Of a DNA stretch of 34,144 nucleotides, positions 15,499 through 24,039 are shown piece by piece. Within the stretch, counting starts at the first letter, position 1; every line of letters begins with the position of its first letter. The position numbers and the translations under genes were made by a program. The notes below the pieces were generated by a model. That model was given only the letters and a program-made list of their open reading frames with translations, was not told the origin of the DNA and did no database searches. Location of the stretch: the NCBI RefSeq assembly GCF_900163715.1, contig NZ_FWFF01000002.1:1-34144 (forward strand), given 5' to 3'. This DNA comes from Brevibacterium yomogidense (GTDB lineage: Bacteria > Actinomycetota > Actinomycetes > Actinomycetales > Brevibacteriaceae).

Positions 15499-16395
15499 TC
15501 AGTAGCCCATCTCTGCGAGTTTCGCGACGAACTCGCCGGGGCCGTCGGAGGTCAACGACTCTCGGAGCGCCGTGAGCACATCCGCTTCGAACGTGATGCG
15601 GACTGAGCCGTCCTCCTGGCGTTCGGAAGCCGCGGGTACCGTCACCGCGACGATATCCTTGCGCGTGAGGTCTCGCAGATCGTTCGCCAGCTGCGTGAGA
15701 ACACCCGACGTGAGGCCTGGGTCCTTCTGACTCCCATCCACGGCATGCTCGAGCACTTGCACGAGCTGGCTGTTGTCCTTCGTGAGCTTGCGCACATCGA
15801 GCGTGTTCAGGAGTGCTCGCAGCACTGCGCGCTGATTGCGTGTCCTGGTCTGGCCGGCGTCATCGACGGGATTCGCAGCGGTGAATGCTCGTGCCGCAGC
15901 CCCGTCCAGTCGATTCGTCCCCTCGACGAAGTCGAAACCGTCCGCAGTGAACGCCGCACGGCTGTATGTGGCGAGGGGACCTACCGCGTCGATGATGCCG
16001 GAAAGAGCGTGTCCCGTGAGCTCGATGATGTGATCGATCCGTGTGCCGAGGAACTCTTCGACGATCGCCACCGCCACGGGATAGCCCGAATCATCGACGA
16101 GCTCGCGCAGCGTCGCGTTCGCCTCGATGATGATGTTCGGGTTGAACACCAGCACGGAGACGCTGTTCCGCGCGGCTGGTGCGTGAACGACCGTGAAGAT
16201 GTCACCGTGGCCATCAGGCGTATTCGTGACACGCAGGAGGAGCGTGCGGGCGTCCGTGAGCTCCGGTCGGACCTCGTCCGGCGGGAAGAGGCTCTCTGCG
16301 GGCATGGCCCGGCTGGGGTCGTCGAACCGGGCCGCGAACTTCTTCGCGTCCTTGGCGGAGCCGAGCATCGAGAGCGCGGTACGGATCTTGGCCAT
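15499..16395 (-). CDS. Degenerate LCP-family paralogue lacking membrane anchor
   Basis: 298 aa. The overall LCP layout is recognisable: DIFTVVHAPAARNSVSVLVF corresponds to the DTMMVMH strand region, then LSGIIDAVGPLATYSRAAF, EGTNRLDGAAARAF and QTRTRNQRAVLRALLNTL match the C-terminal LCP motifs. The key arginine stretch (IPRD in active members) is replaced by FNPN, the KIN motif is not evident, and there is no N-terminal transmembrane helix or signal peptide. It may therefore be a non-catalytic cytoplasmic relative or regulator. In-frame upstream sequence reaches a stop codon before any convincing alternative start, so the missing anchor is not an artefact of start choice. It faces the intact LCP gene. 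Confidence 0.75.
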   Translation of the reverse strand: MAKIRTALSMLGSAKDAKKFAARFDDPSRAMPAESLFPPDEVRPELTDARTLLLRVTNTPDGHGDIFTVVHAPAARNSVSVLVFNPNIIIEANATLRELVDDSGYPVAVAIVEEFLGTRIDHIIELTGHALSGIIDAVGPLATYSRAAFTADGFDFVEGTNRLDGAAARAFTAANPVDDAGQTRTRNQRAVLRALLNTLDVRKLTKDNSQLVQVLEHAVDGSQKDPGLTSGVLTQLANDLRDLTRKDIVAVTVPAASERQEDGSVRITFEADVLTALRESLTSDGPGEFVAKLAEMGY

Positions 16396-16468
16396 CTGGG
16401 AGGCAACCCCTTCCAGAGTGAGAATGTTGGTCAGGAACTGAGACTACCGGAGCCGGGCCGTTCCGATG

Positions 16469-17686
16469 TCACATCTCGAATCCGCCGAACAGCACTGCCG
16501 CAAGGGCCAGACCCACGACCAGGTTCACCACCGTGGCCGCCGCGAAGACGACGACGGGCTTCCACCCGGCCTCCTTCGCGGACTGGACCTTGAATTCGAG
16601 CCCGATCGACACGAACGCCAGCGTCAGCGCCCACACCTGGATGTCCTTCGCCGCGTCCAGCCGGGGCTCCAGCACCTCCGGCGACATCGTCTGGCCCAGG
16701 ATCGTCGCGACCACTGAGGCCGCGAGGAAGCCCAGCACGAACTTGGGGAAGCGGCCCCACAGCAGCTTCAGCGCCGCCGGGTCGGTGATCTTCTTCGGCG
16801 TGCCGGGGGAGGCGTCCGCTCCCACCTTGAACGCGAAGAACATCGTCAGCAGCACCGCGACGACACCCAGCAGAGCATTCTGCGTGACCTTGACGATGGA
16901 GGCGATCTGCAGCGGACCCTCGCCCGCCACCGCGCCCGCAGCGGTGACTGCAGCCGTCGTGTCGATGTTGCCGCCGATCCACGCACCTGTCACCGCGTCG
17001 GTCAGCCCCATGACATTCGCCAACCACGGCAGCAGGAAGATCGACGGCACCGCGAAGACGATGACGAGGGTGGCGGTGAACGCCAGCTGCTCCTTCTTCG
17101 CCTGCACTGCACCGGCCGCCGCGACCGCCGCGGAGACTCCGCACACCGCCAGAGACGTTGCGAGCAGGGCCCGCAGCTTGTCGTCGATGCCCAACCGGCC
17201 GGCGAGCCACCACGTGAAGAGGAAGACCGCGGTGATGAGCAGGCACGCCTGAACGACGGCGGGGCCGAACGCGCGGACGAAGATCGAGAAGTCGATCGTC
17301 GCGCCCAGCAGGACCAGGCCGACCTTGATGAAGAACTCCGTGCGGAACGCCGCGCTCATCCGGTCGCGCAGCCCCAGAGAGCTCAGCAGCGCGTTCGCCG
17401 CGAATCCCAGCACGATCGCGTAGACCGGGTACTCGATCGACTTCGCGACCCTGCCGAACCCGGTGCCGTCGGTGGCCTCCGGCACCCAGCCGACGAGGAA
17501 CTGGACCAGCCATGCCAGCCCGACGACCATGACCAGACCGCCCACCGCCCAGCCGATACGCACGGTGGACGAGGGCGCAGCCGTCTGTGGGGCCTCGGCG
17601 GCGGGTGCCGCAGGCACAGGGGAGGCGACCTCGACGGTGGTGTCCTTCTCCGCAGCCGGGGCAGGGGAGCTGTCCGGCGGGGTCAC
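16469..17686 (-). CDS. yeiH: YeiH-type putative sulfate exporter (UPF0324)
   Basis: 405-aa polytopic membrane protein with about ten hydrophobic segments after a Pro/Ala-rich 30-residue N-terminal tail. Typical family segments include FIKVGLVLLGATIDFSIF, AVCGVSAAVAAAGAV, WIGGNIDTTAAVTAAGAV and IVKVTQNALLGVVAVLL. The family is annotated as putative sulfate exporters from a few studied cases; actual substrate here is unproven. The GTG start overlaps the stop of the upstream 54-aa membrane gene (GTGA), so the two are translationally coupled and probably act together. No regulator is adjacent. Confidence 0.88.
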   Translation of the reverse strand: MTPPDSSPAPAAEKDTTVEVASPVPAAPAAEAPQTAAPSSTVRIGWAVGGLVMVVGLAWLVQFLVGWVPEATDGTGFGRVAKSIEYPVYAIVLGFAANALLSSLGLRDRMSAAFRTEFFIKVGLVLLGATIDFSIFVRAFGPAVVQACLLITAVFLFTWWLAGRLGIDDKLRALLATSLAVCGVSAAVAAAGAVQAKKEQLAFTATLVIVFAVPSIFLLPWLANVMGLTDAVTGAWIGGNIDTTAAVTAAGAVAGEGPLQIASIVKVTQNALLGVVAVLLTMFFAFKVGADASPGTPKKITDPAALKLLWGRFPKFVLGFLAASVVATILGQTMSPEVLEPRLDAAKDIQVWALTLAFVSIGLEFKVQSAKEAGWKPVVVFAAATVVNLVVGLALAAVLFGGFEM

Positions 17687-17847
17687 GGGATCATCTCCGG
17701 GGTGAGGGCGCCCACCAGGCAGAGGGTGAAGATCACGAGTCCGACGATCGTCGCCGCCCAGTCCTCGCCGAGGGAGAACTTCTTGTGGTCGTCGGGTGAC
17801 GACTCCGCGGGTTGAGGTGTGGTCTGCGTGCCGGAATCGGCGCTCAT
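17683..17847 (-). CDS. 54-aa single-helix membrane protein coupled to YeiH
   Basis: Starts at ATG 17847 and encodes a hydrophilic 26-residue N-terminus followed by one transmembrane helix (about residues 29-48, WAATIVGLVIFTLCLVGAL) ending a few residues before the stop. The segment GEDWAATIVGLVIF resembles the first helix found at the N-terminus of many longer YeiH proteins, which begin with a similar EDW motif. It overlaps the yeiH start by 4 nt. I infer a detached first helix or small subunit of the exporter. A longer reading from 17928 is open but less family-like. Confidence 0.75.
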   Translation of the reverse strand: MSADSGTQTTPQPAESSPDDHKKFSLGEDWAATIVGLVIFTLCLVGALTPEMIP

Positions 17848-18045
17848 AGGGGTGCCTCTGCTGACGGGGAATCGACTGCGGCCGTGGCCGGCCATCGTCA
17901 GAGTATCCACTGGTGGCAGTGCAGGCACCGCCCGGGATACCGACGTCTAAGAGAGTTCACCGGTGCGTCACGCGGGGTATGCCGGGACTGACACAGCAGG
18001 CGTCCAGCAGCGTGCTGGGTGCTGATCTACGCTCGTGATGTGAAG

Positions 18046-18732
18046 ATGACGCCTCCCCGCGATAGCGGGCTCTCCCAGGACCTCCAGAAGGAGGTCGCTC
18101 AGGCGAACCCGAAGAGACTCCACCGGTGGTTCGACGAGCTGGAGCGCGAGGGCTGCGTGGTGCTGCGTACCAGCTTCCTCAGGACCGTTGTGTATGCGCT
18201 GGGCGCGTGGGTGTTCGTCATCTTCATCACGGCGGGGTTCATCGTCCTGCCGGTGTCCACGTGGAACCCGTTCGCGGGCGATCGCGGGATCAGCGGGTGG
18301 ATGCAGGCCGGGATGGGGCTGCTGTTCGTCGCCGGACTGATCCTGTTCGGGTTCGGTGCGCTGCTGTGGACGTTCGTCTTCCCGGTCGTGCGGCCGCGGA
18401 TGATCGTCTCGCGGTGGGGGATCGAATCGATCGGTTCGAAGCCGGGTGGAGTGTTCACGCTGTTCGCCGTGGCATGGGCCGATGTGGTGCAGGTGGGTGG
18501 GCATTTCACGCCCACGCGGTGGCCGTTCCCGCCGGTCCTCCAGGTGATGCTCACTGCGCGGGCGGACGGTGTGCGCAGGGCGCGGTGGGCCCGCGTGCGC
18601 GCGCAGGGGACGACCGTGGTGCACGGGGTGAACACGATGCTGCGGGGCAGGCGCCGCGATGTGCTGGCGTTCCTGGTGCACGCGCACGCGGCTGCTCGGG
18701 ATGCGGCGGAATCAGACGACGATCGTGGCTGA
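18046..18732 (+). CDS. Membrane protein of unknown function
   Basis: 228 aa from ATG 18046 (GTG at 18019 or 18040 are alternatives in the same frame). An N-terminal amphipathic stretch (RLHRWFDELEREGCVVLRTS) is followed by two transmembrane helices at about residues 53-74 and 95-118. A cytoplasmic-looking domain then begins with VVRPRMIVSRWGIESIG and may be a PH-like or bacterial-PH fold. No family name recognised. The next gene overlaps its stop and is a truncated copy of its N-terminal part, suggesting local duplication. Confidence 0.7.
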   Translation: MTPPRDSGLSQDLQKEVAQANPKRLHRWFDELEREGCVVLRTSFLRTVVYALGAWVFVIFITAGFIVLPVSTWNPFAGDRGISGWMQAGMGLLFVAGLILFGFGALLWTFVFPVVRPRMIVSRWGIESIGSKPGGVFTLFAVAWADVVQVGGHFTPTRWPFPPVLQVMLTARADGVRRARWARVRAQGTTVVHGVNTMLRGRRRDVLAFLVHAHAAARDAAESDDDRG

Positions 18733-18967
18733 GCAGCTGCCGGGCTGGCAGCCCGGCCACACCCGCGACATGGAGAAGGCGCTGCGGAAGGTCGACCACC
18801 GTCGCGTGGGGGAGTGGCTGCGTGAGCTCGACATGCGGGGCCAGGTGGTGCTCCGTGCGAGTGCCGCCAAGGTCGGGCTTCTGGCGGTGGGGTCCTGGAT
18901 CTTCCTCGTTGCGGTCGGCGGAGGACTCATCGCGAGGACAAATGGTCCGGTGGACCTCACAGACTGA
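18725..18967 (+). CDS. Truncated paralogue of the upstream membrane protein
   Basis: 80 aa from GTG 18725, overlapping the upstream stop. Residues 28-70 (VGEWLRELDMRGQVVLRAS, then one helix VGLLAVGSWIFLVAVGGGLI) align with residues ~29-75 of the preceding protein (LHRWFDELEREGCVVLRTS plus its first helix), but the second helix and C-terminal domain are missing. The reading frame ends inside the convergent atoE 3' end, overlapping it by 11 nt. It is either a deletion remnant of a full paralogue or a small membrane protein; I lean to a remnant. Confidence 0.6.
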   Translation: MAEQLPGWQPGHTRDMEKALRKVDHRRVGEWLRELDMRGQVVLRASAAKVGLLAVGSWIFLVAVGGGLIARTNGPVDLTD

Positions 18968-20327
18968 CGAGGAGCAGCGTCGCCAGCATCACGACGCCGG
19001 AGGCCACGAGGGTCATCGAGGTGTACCCGAGGATGTCCCGCATCTTCAGACCCGCGATCGCAAGCACCGGAAGTGCCCAGAACGGCTGGATCATGTTCGT
19101 CCACTGATCCCCGTAGGCCACCGCCATGATGGCGATCGACGGGTCGACGCCCATCTGCGCGGCAGCATCGACCATGATCGGTCCCTGCACGGCGAACTGG
19201 CCGCCGCCGGACGGGACAAAGAAATTCACCAGTCCCGCTGACAGGAAAGCGAGCATCCCGAACGTGGTGGGATTGGCGATCGAGACGAATGCATTGGAGA
19301 ACACCTGGATGAGGCCGGTGGCCGACATGATCCCCAGGATGCCGGCGTAGAGGGGGAACTGCAGCAGGATCTCGCCGACGTTCGACGCGGCCTTCGCTGT
19401 CAGGTGGATGATCTCGAAGGGGTTGCGCACCAGGAGGAAGATCAGCGTGAGGAACGACCAGTTGACGATGTCCAGCGTCAGAGTGCCGCCGCTGGAGAAG
19501 TGGATCACCAGGTAGGCGGCGAGTGCCAGACCGACGACAGTCGTGAGGATTCGCGAAGAGTCGATCCTGTCGGCGGGAGTCTCCACGTCCTCGGCGCCCG
19601 GGTCGTACGGCTCCGAACCGACGTCGCGGGGCAGCTCGAGGACCGGAGCTCCCTTCTTGGGTGCGATGAGGAGGAACATCAGCGCCACGACGACGATGAC
19701 CGCCGCGGCGGCAGCCAGGTTCCACCCCGTGAAGATCGTCTCCGTGACCGGAATGACCCGACCGACCGCCTCGTGCATGAACGAGTCCTCAGTGGCCGCA
19801 GTCAGCGGCCCGGACCCGGAGTAGCCCATGTGCCAGATGACGTACCCGGAGTAGCCGGCGGCCACGAGCAGCGGGAAATGCACCTTCATGCCGCGTTCGC
19901 GTGCCTGCACGGCGATCTCCCGGGCCAGCAGCACGCCGACGACCAGTCCCAGACCCCACGTGATGAGGCTCGCCAGCGCGGCGATGACGAAAACGAACAT
20001 ATAGCTGACGACCGGCGAGTTCGGGACCCGCGCCAGACGCACCAGCAGCTTCCGCACCGGGCCGGTGTTGGCGAGCATGTGACCCAGCAGCAGAATGAGC
20101 GCCATCTGGGTCATGAAGGCGAGCAGTCCCGACAGACCGTCGCCCCAGCCCTGGATGACCTCCACCGGACCGGAATCGGTGAGGATGAAGGCCAGAATGG
20201 CCACGATGATCGTCAGCACGATCGCGAACACCAGAGCGGAGGGGATCCACCGCTCAAGGAAGCGATTGAAGGGGCGCATGAGACCCCGTGAGGCCTGTGC
20301 GTTGGACGTCGATGTCTGCTGAGACAT
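18957..20327 (-). CDS. atoE: AtoE-type short-chain fatty acid transporter
   Basis: 456-aa inner-membrane transporter of the AtoE family, thought to import short-chain fatty acids such as acetoacetate or butyrate. About twelve hydrophobic segments are visible. Family-typical stretches are RFLERWIPSALVFAIVLT near the start, GLGLVVGVLLAREIA, AAGYSGYVIWHMGYSGS, NFFVPSGGGQFAVQGPI and GDQWTNMIQPFWALPVLAIA. The start ATG 20327 follows a GGAGAT ribosome site. A duplicated 10-bp motif upstream may be a regulator site. It stands alone, without CoA-transferase genes, but a beta-oxidation gene lies ~1.5 kb away in the same orientation. Confidence 0.9.
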   Translation of the reverse strand: MSQQTSTSNAQASRGLMRPFNRFLERWIPSALVFAIVLTIIVAILAFILTDSGPVEVIQGWGDGLSGLLAFMTQMALILLLGHMLANTGPVRKLLVRLARVPNSPVVSYMFVFVIAALASLITWGLGLVVGVLLAREIAVQARERGMKVHFPLLVAAGYSGYVIWHMGYSGSGPLTAATEDSFMHEAVGRVIPVTETIFTGWNLAAAAAVIVVVALMFLLIAPKKGAPVLELPRDVGSEPYDPGAEDVETPADRIDSSRILTTVVGLALAAYLVIHFSSGGTLTLDIVNWSFLTLIFLLVRNPFEIIHLTAKAASNVGEILLQFPLYAGILGIMSATGLIQVFSNAFVSIANPTTFGMLAFLSAGLVNFFVPSGGGQFAVQGPIMVDAAAQMGVDPSIAIMAVAYGDQWTNMIQPFWALPVLAIAGLKMRDILGYTSMTLVASGVVMLATLLLVSL

Positions 20328-20401
20328 GGTGATCTCCTGAGGGTCGGCGGCTGCGGCGACGAAGGAAGCGGCATCAGGCGGGGAAGCGCCCCGGCCTGTG
20401 T

Positions 20402-20424
20402 TCTATGTGAGAAGTCTATGTGAG
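20402..20424. promoter_or_regulatory. Duplicated 10-bp motif between atoE and the SEC-C gene
   Basis: TCTATGTGAG occurs exactly twice (20402-20411 and 20415-20424), with start points 13 bp apart, in the divergent intergenic region of atoE and the SEC-C protein gene. Two direct repeats at close to one helical turn suggest a regulator binding site. On the minus strand each repeat also contains CATAGA, a weak -10-like hexamer. Function is inferred only. Confidence 0.45.
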
Positions 20425-20470
20425 CTGACTGCGCACCCGGCATCGCCGGTGCGATGGGTAGGGTGAAGAC

Positions 20471-20875
20471 GTGACTGCTTCGCCTACCTCGTGCCCCTGC
20501 GGCGGCTACCCGACCGGCACCTCGTACGCCGACTGCTGCGAGCCGGCACTGACCATGCAGGAGTGGCCGCCCACCGCGCAGCAGCTCATGCGCTCGCGCT
20601 ACACAGCGCACGTGCGCGGCGATGCCGATCACCTGTTCCGCACGTGGCATCCGTCGACGCGGCCGGCCGACACCGACCCGGAGCCGGGTAACGAATGGAC
20701 GGGGCTCACCGTGGAGGCCATCACAGCCGGCAGTGTGCAGGACGACGATGGGGTCGTCGAGTACACGGCCTACTACGTGAGTCAGGACGGCGAACCGAAT
20801 GAGCTGCATGAGGTCGCGCGGTTCGTCCGGCGTGCCCGCAGGTGGATGTACGTAGGACCGGCAGATGTCGTCTGA
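20471..20875 (+). CDS. YchJ-like SEC-C motif protein (UPF0225)
   Basis: 134 aa, GTG start at 20471 preceded by a GGGTAGGG stretch. The N-terminal metal-binding SEC-C motif is clear: CPCGG with YADCCEPAL about 15 residues on. The following domain has the YchJ family pattern TAQQLMRSRYTAHVRGDADHLFRTWHP, cut here as separate segments, and ends with FVRRARRWMYVGP. Members of this family are small cytoplasmic zinc-binding proteins of unknown role. It is followed 43 nt later by a PhnB-like gene, possibly in one transcript. Confidence 0.85.
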   Translation: MTASPTSCPCGGYPTGTSYADCCEPALTMQEWPPTAQQLMRSRYTAHVRGDADHLFRTWHPSTRPADTDPEPGNEWTGLTVEAITAGSVQDDDGVVEYTAYYVSQDGEPNELHEVARFVRRARRWMYVGPADVV

Positions 20876-20918
20876 TTCGCTCGTTTCGTCCTACACAGTC
20901 GAACGCTAGGAGATCTCC

Positions 20919-21350
20919 ATGTCCGTCACACCGTTCCTCATGTTCGAAGGCCGCGCGCAGGAAGCGATCGACCTGTACAGGGCGGTGCTGCCGAACGTCA
21001 CCGTCGAGACTCTGCAGCCCATGCCGCCCGAGGTCGCCGAGCAGACGCATCAGGCCACCGGTCGCGAAGCGGTGGGCGGGGGCGGTCCGCTGGTGATGAT
21101 GGCGGTGCTGGACATCGACGGGCTGAAGGTCCGCGTCAACGACACACCGATCCAGCACGACTTCACGTTCACACCGTCGATGTCGATGTTCTTCGAGACC
21201 ACGGAGCCCGCGGCGTACCGTGGCGCGCTCGCTGGCCTGTCCGAGGACGGGCAGGTGCGGATGGAGGATCGCGATGACTACGGATTCGCGAAGCGCTTCG
21301 CATGGGTCGATGACCGGTTCGGGGTGAGCTGGCAGCTCGCACTCATGTGA
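20919..21350 (+). CDS. PhnB-like VOC superfamily protein
   Basis: 143-aa VOC (glyoxalase/bleomycin-resistance fold) protein of the PhnB/3-demethylubiquinone-methyltransferase-like group. Family signs are TPFLMFEGRAQEAIDLYRAV at the start, the central VRVNDTPIQHDFTFTPSMS, and the C-terminal FGVSWQL. The ATG at 20919 has AGGAG 8 nt upstream. Function within this large group is not predictable; many act on small metabolites with a metal ion. Ends 24 nt before a convergent small gene. Confidence 0.85.
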   Translation: MSVTPFLMFEGRAQEAIDLYRAVLPNVTVETLQPMPPEVAEQTHQATGREAVGGGGPLVMMAVLDIDGLKVRVNDTPIQHDFTFTPSMSMFFETTEPAAYRGALAGLSEDGQVRMEDRDDYGFAKRFAWVDDRFGVSWQLALM

Positions 21351-21374
21351 GGCAGCAGCGACCAGGACGTCGAC

Positions 21375-21674
21375 TCAGTCATCCTCGCGAAGCTGCTCCA
21401 GCCTCGCCTGCGCGCGATCGAGGCGGTCGTCGATCTGCATCTCCCACCAGGGATCGCCTCGCTCGCCCAGACCTTCCTTCGCCAGCTGCACCCGATCACG
21501 CGCTTGGCGCCGCTCTGCCTCGTTACGGGCGCGCCCGACGGCGGAGCGTGCGCGGCCCAGCGCTGCTGTGAGTTCCGCGTGCACGTCCGGTGCCAGAACG
21601 GGATCGGAAGCGCGCCACCTGCGCCCGTCGATCACGATGTAGCGACCGTCCGGAGTGAGAGCCACCCGCATCAC
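21375..21674 (-). CDS. Small conserved hypothetical protein, 99 aa
   Basis: Begins MMRVALTPDGRYIVIDGRRW, then a basic/helical region rich in Arg and Ala (RARSAVGRARNEAERRQARD) and the distinctive GERGDPWWE motif near residue 72. No membrane segment or signal. The pattern fits a small conserved actinobacterial protein of unknown function. It lies downstream of the FadB-type gene on the same strand but behind a strong terminator, so it is probably transcribed separately. Confidence 0.65.
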   Translation of the reverse strand: MMRVALTPDGRYIVIDGRRWRASDPVLAPDVHAELTAALGRARSAVGRARNEAERRQARDRVQLAKEGLGERGDPWWEMQIDDRLDRAQARLEQLREDD

Positions 21675-21742
21675 ACGATTCGAAGGACGGGCAGATGAGC
21701 ACGCTCGCCGGCGCCACGGAGTAGACGCCGTCTGCGCAGCAC

Positions 21743-21799
21743 AAGAAAGGGGTGTGCGGGGTGACCGCCTTGGCGATCACCCCACACACCCCTTCTTGA
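21743..21799 (-). terminator. Large hairpin terminator after the fadB-type gene
   Basis: A long near-perfect inverted repeat: arm 21743-21765 pairs with arm 21778-21799, with only one unpaired A and one mismatch. The inner segment CGCC-TT-GGCG extends the stem. On the minus strand it lies directly after the fadB-type stop codon. The arm is GGGGTGTG-rich and ends in AAG/CTT, consistent with a factor-independent terminator that can act on both strands. Confidence 0.8.
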
Positions 21800-21809
21800 T
21801 GATGGGCTC

Positions 21810-23921
21810 TCAGTCAGCCGTGAGGCTGGCTGCGTCCGCCTTGGTGAGTGTCGAGATCGACTGGCCCTTCGCGACGACCGCCTCCAGCAGTGCGGCAGGT
21901 GCGAAGTCCTCGCCCAAGCGCTCCTGGTAGCCGCGCAGCTTCTCCAGCACTGCCTCCGCACCCAGCTGCTCCGCGTAGAACATCGGGCCGCCCCGGTAGA
22001 CGGGCCAGCCGTAGCCGTTGACGTAGACGACGTCGATGTCCGACGCCCTCTCCGCCATGCCCTCCTGCAGGATCTTGAAGCCCTCGTTGATCATCGGCAG
22101 GAGGGCCCGCTCGAGGATCTCCTCCTCGCTGATCTCACGCGGGGTGACGCCGGCCTTCGCCCGCTCGTCCTCCACGATCTGCGCTGTGATGGGGGAGGGA
22201 GTCGCCTTGCGGCTCTCGTCATAGTCGTAGAAGCCGGCACCGGTCTTCTGGCCGCGGCGATCCAGCTCGCACAGCGCGTCCTTGATCGGGTAGGCCGTCG
22301 GCTCGCCCTTGACCCAGCCGATGTCCAGGCCGGCCAGGTCGCTCATCTGGTACGTGCCCATGGGCAGGCCGAAGTTCGTGAGCGCACGGTCCACGTCCCA
22401 CGGCATCGCGCCTTCCATCACCAGCTGCTCGGATGCGCGCGAGCGGGCGAAGAGGATGCGGTTGCCCACGAAGCCGGGGCACACGCCCACGAGCACGGCG
22501 ATCTTGCCGATGGTGCGCGACAGTGCCATGACGGTTGCGATGACCTCCTTGGAGGTCTTCTCGCCGCGGACGTTCTCCAGCAGCTTCATGACGTTGGCGG
22601 GGGAGAAGAAGTGGGTGCCCACGACGTACTCCGGCCGCGAGGTGGCCGAGGCGATCTCGTCCACGTTCAGGGCGGAGGTGTTCGTGGCGAGGATCGCCCC
22701 GGGCTTGCAGATCCTGTCGAGCTGGGTGAAGACGTCCTTCTTCACGTCCATGCGCTCGAACACGGCTTCGATGACCATGTCGACGGTGGCGAGGTCGTCC
22801 ATCGAGACGGAGCCGGTGATGAGGCCCATGCGCTCTTCGACCTGTGCGGTCGTGATGCGGCCCTTGGATGCGGTGCGCTCGTAGTTCTTGCGGATCGTGG
22901 CAAGGCCGCGGTCCAGCGCCTCCTGCTTCTGCTCCACGATCGTGACGGGGATGCCGGCGTTGACGAAGTTCATCGCGATGCCGCCGCCCATGGTGCCGGC
23001 ACCGATGATGCCGACCGTGTTGACGGGGATCCGGGGTGTGTCAGCGGGGACGTCTGCGATCTTGCGGGCGGCGCGCTCGGCGAAGAAGTAGTAGCGCTGC
23101 GCGGCGGACTCCGAGCTGTTCAGGAGTGTCTGGAAGCGTGCCTGCTCTTCTGCCATGCCCTCGTCGAAGGGCAGCGTGACGGCCGCGCGGATGCATTCCA
23201 CGATCTCTGTTGGTGCGATGAAGCCGCGGAACAGCTTGGGGTGCGACTCCACGAACTGGTCGAACAGCTCGGGGTTGTCGCGGTCGGCTGCGACCTTCTC
23301 GTCGAGGTCGCGGACGCGGGTGAGTGGGCCTCCCTTGTCGGCGATCTGCCGGGCGAAGTGGACGGCGGAGCCGCGCAGGTCGTCATCGGAGACGACTTCG
23401 TCGACGATTCCCAGGGCCAGGGCCTCGGCGGCGGGGACATGGCGACCGGAGGTGATGAGGTCCAGCGCGGTGGCGGCGCCGGTGAGGCGGGGCAGGCGCT
23501 GTGTGCCGCCACCGCCCGGGAGCAGACCCAGGTGGACCTCGGGCAGGCCGACCTTCGCCGAGGTCGTGGCGACTCGATAGTGCGCGCTCAGCGCGACTTC
23601 GAGGCCGCCGCCCAGCGCGGTGCCGTGGATGGCGGCGATGACGGGCTTGGGGGAGTCGTCGAGGACGGAGAAGATCGAGGCTCCCGTGTCCTTCGGGGCG
23701 TCGCTGCCGAACTCGGAGATGTCTGCGCCAGCGATGAATGTGCGGCCGGCGCAGATGAGCACGATGGCCTCTGCGGTGTCGTCGGCGTTGGCGGCGGCGA
23801 ACGCGTCGCGCAGGCCGGTGCGTACTGCATGCGACAGTGCGTTCACTGGAGGGGAGTTCAGGGTGACGACCGCGATTCCCTCCTCAATCTCCAGAGTGAC
23901 CACGTCATTGAAGTCCTTCAT
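21810..23921 (-). CDS. fadB: Bifunctional enoyl-CoA hydratase / 3-hydroxyacyl-CoA dehydrogenase
   Basis: 703-aa FadB/FadJ-type multifunctional beta-oxidation enzyme. Residues ~1-190 are an enoyl-CoA hydratase/isomerase (crotonase) domain with [10 protein letters not shown], the oxyanion-hole segment [14 protein letters not shown] and [20 protein letters not shown]. Residues ~300-480 are the NAD-binding 3-hydroxyacyl-CoA dehydrogenase part ([38 protein letters not shown]). C-terminal dehydrogenase domains follow ([24 protein letters not shown]). The usual partner thiolase is not adjacent. An imperfect palindrome upstream may bind a TetR-type fatty-acid regulator. The gene appears intact, unlike its upstream neighbours. 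Confidence 0.93.
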   Translation of the reverse strand: MKDFNDVVTLEIEEGIAVVTLNSPPVNALSHAVRTGLRDAFAAANADDTAEAIVLICAGRTFIAGADISEFGSDAPKDTGASIFSVLDDSPKPVIAAIHGTALGGGLEVALSAHYRVATTSAKVGLPEVHLGLLPGGGGTQRLPRLTGAATALDLITSGRHVPAAEALALGIVDEVVSDDDLRGSAVHFARQIADKGGPLTRVRDLDEKVAADRDNPELFDQFVESHPKLFRGFIAPTEIVECIRAAVTLPFDEGMAEEQARFQTLLNSSESAAQRYYFFAERAARKIADVPADTPRIPVNTVGIIGAGTMGGGIAMNFVNAGIPVTIVEQKQEALDRGLATIRKNYERTASKGRITTAQVEERMGLITGSVSMDDLATVDMVIEAVFERMDVKKDVFTQLDRICKPGAILATNTSALNVDEIASATSRPEYVVGTHFFSPANVMKLLENVRGEKTSKEVIATVMALSRTIGKIAVLVGVCPGFVGNRILFARSRASEQLVMEGAMPWDVDRALTNFGLPMGTYQMSDLAGLDIGWVKGEPTAYPIKDALCELDRRGQKTGAGFYDYDESRKATPSPITAQIVEDERAKAGVTPREISEEEILERALLPMINEGFKILQEGMAERASDIDVVYVNGYGWPVYRGGPMFYAEQLGAEAVLEKLRGYQERLGEDFAPAALLEAVVAKGQSISTLTKADAASLTAD

Positions 23922-23977
23922 CTACTGTCCTCTCACATGGGGTGCTGCGGCTGACGTGCCGCGAGCGCGTATTTCAT

Positions 23978-23991
23978 CGAATGTTTGTTCA
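23978..23991. promoter_or_regulatory. Possible TetR-type operator upstream of fadB
   Basis: CGAATGTTTGTTCA forms an imperfect palindrome (GAA...TTC half-sites) about 60 nt upstream of the fadB-type start. Beta-oxidation genes in actinobacteria are often controlled by TetR-family repressors binding sites of this general GAAC/GTTC form. The match is short, so this is tentative. Confidence 0.25.
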
Positions 23992-24039
23992 GCAGTTCTA
24001 GTCTGCCCTGCTGTGACCCGATGTCAACGTGCTGTCTCA

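Noticed and set aside
16431..17513. 360-aa minus-strand open frame
   Set aside because: Out-of-frame shadow of the YeiH gene with Gly/Arg-rich, non-membrane composition.
18126..19241. 371-aa + strand open frame
   Set aside because: Arg/Gly-rich shadow frame covering two membrane genes and the 3' end of atoE in the wrong frame and strand.
22611..23954. 447-aa open frame on the + strand opposite the fadB-type gene
   Set aside because: Low-complexity Gly/Asp/Val-rich product typical of antisense frames in GC-rich genes; the opposite strand encodes a clear FadB-type enzyme.
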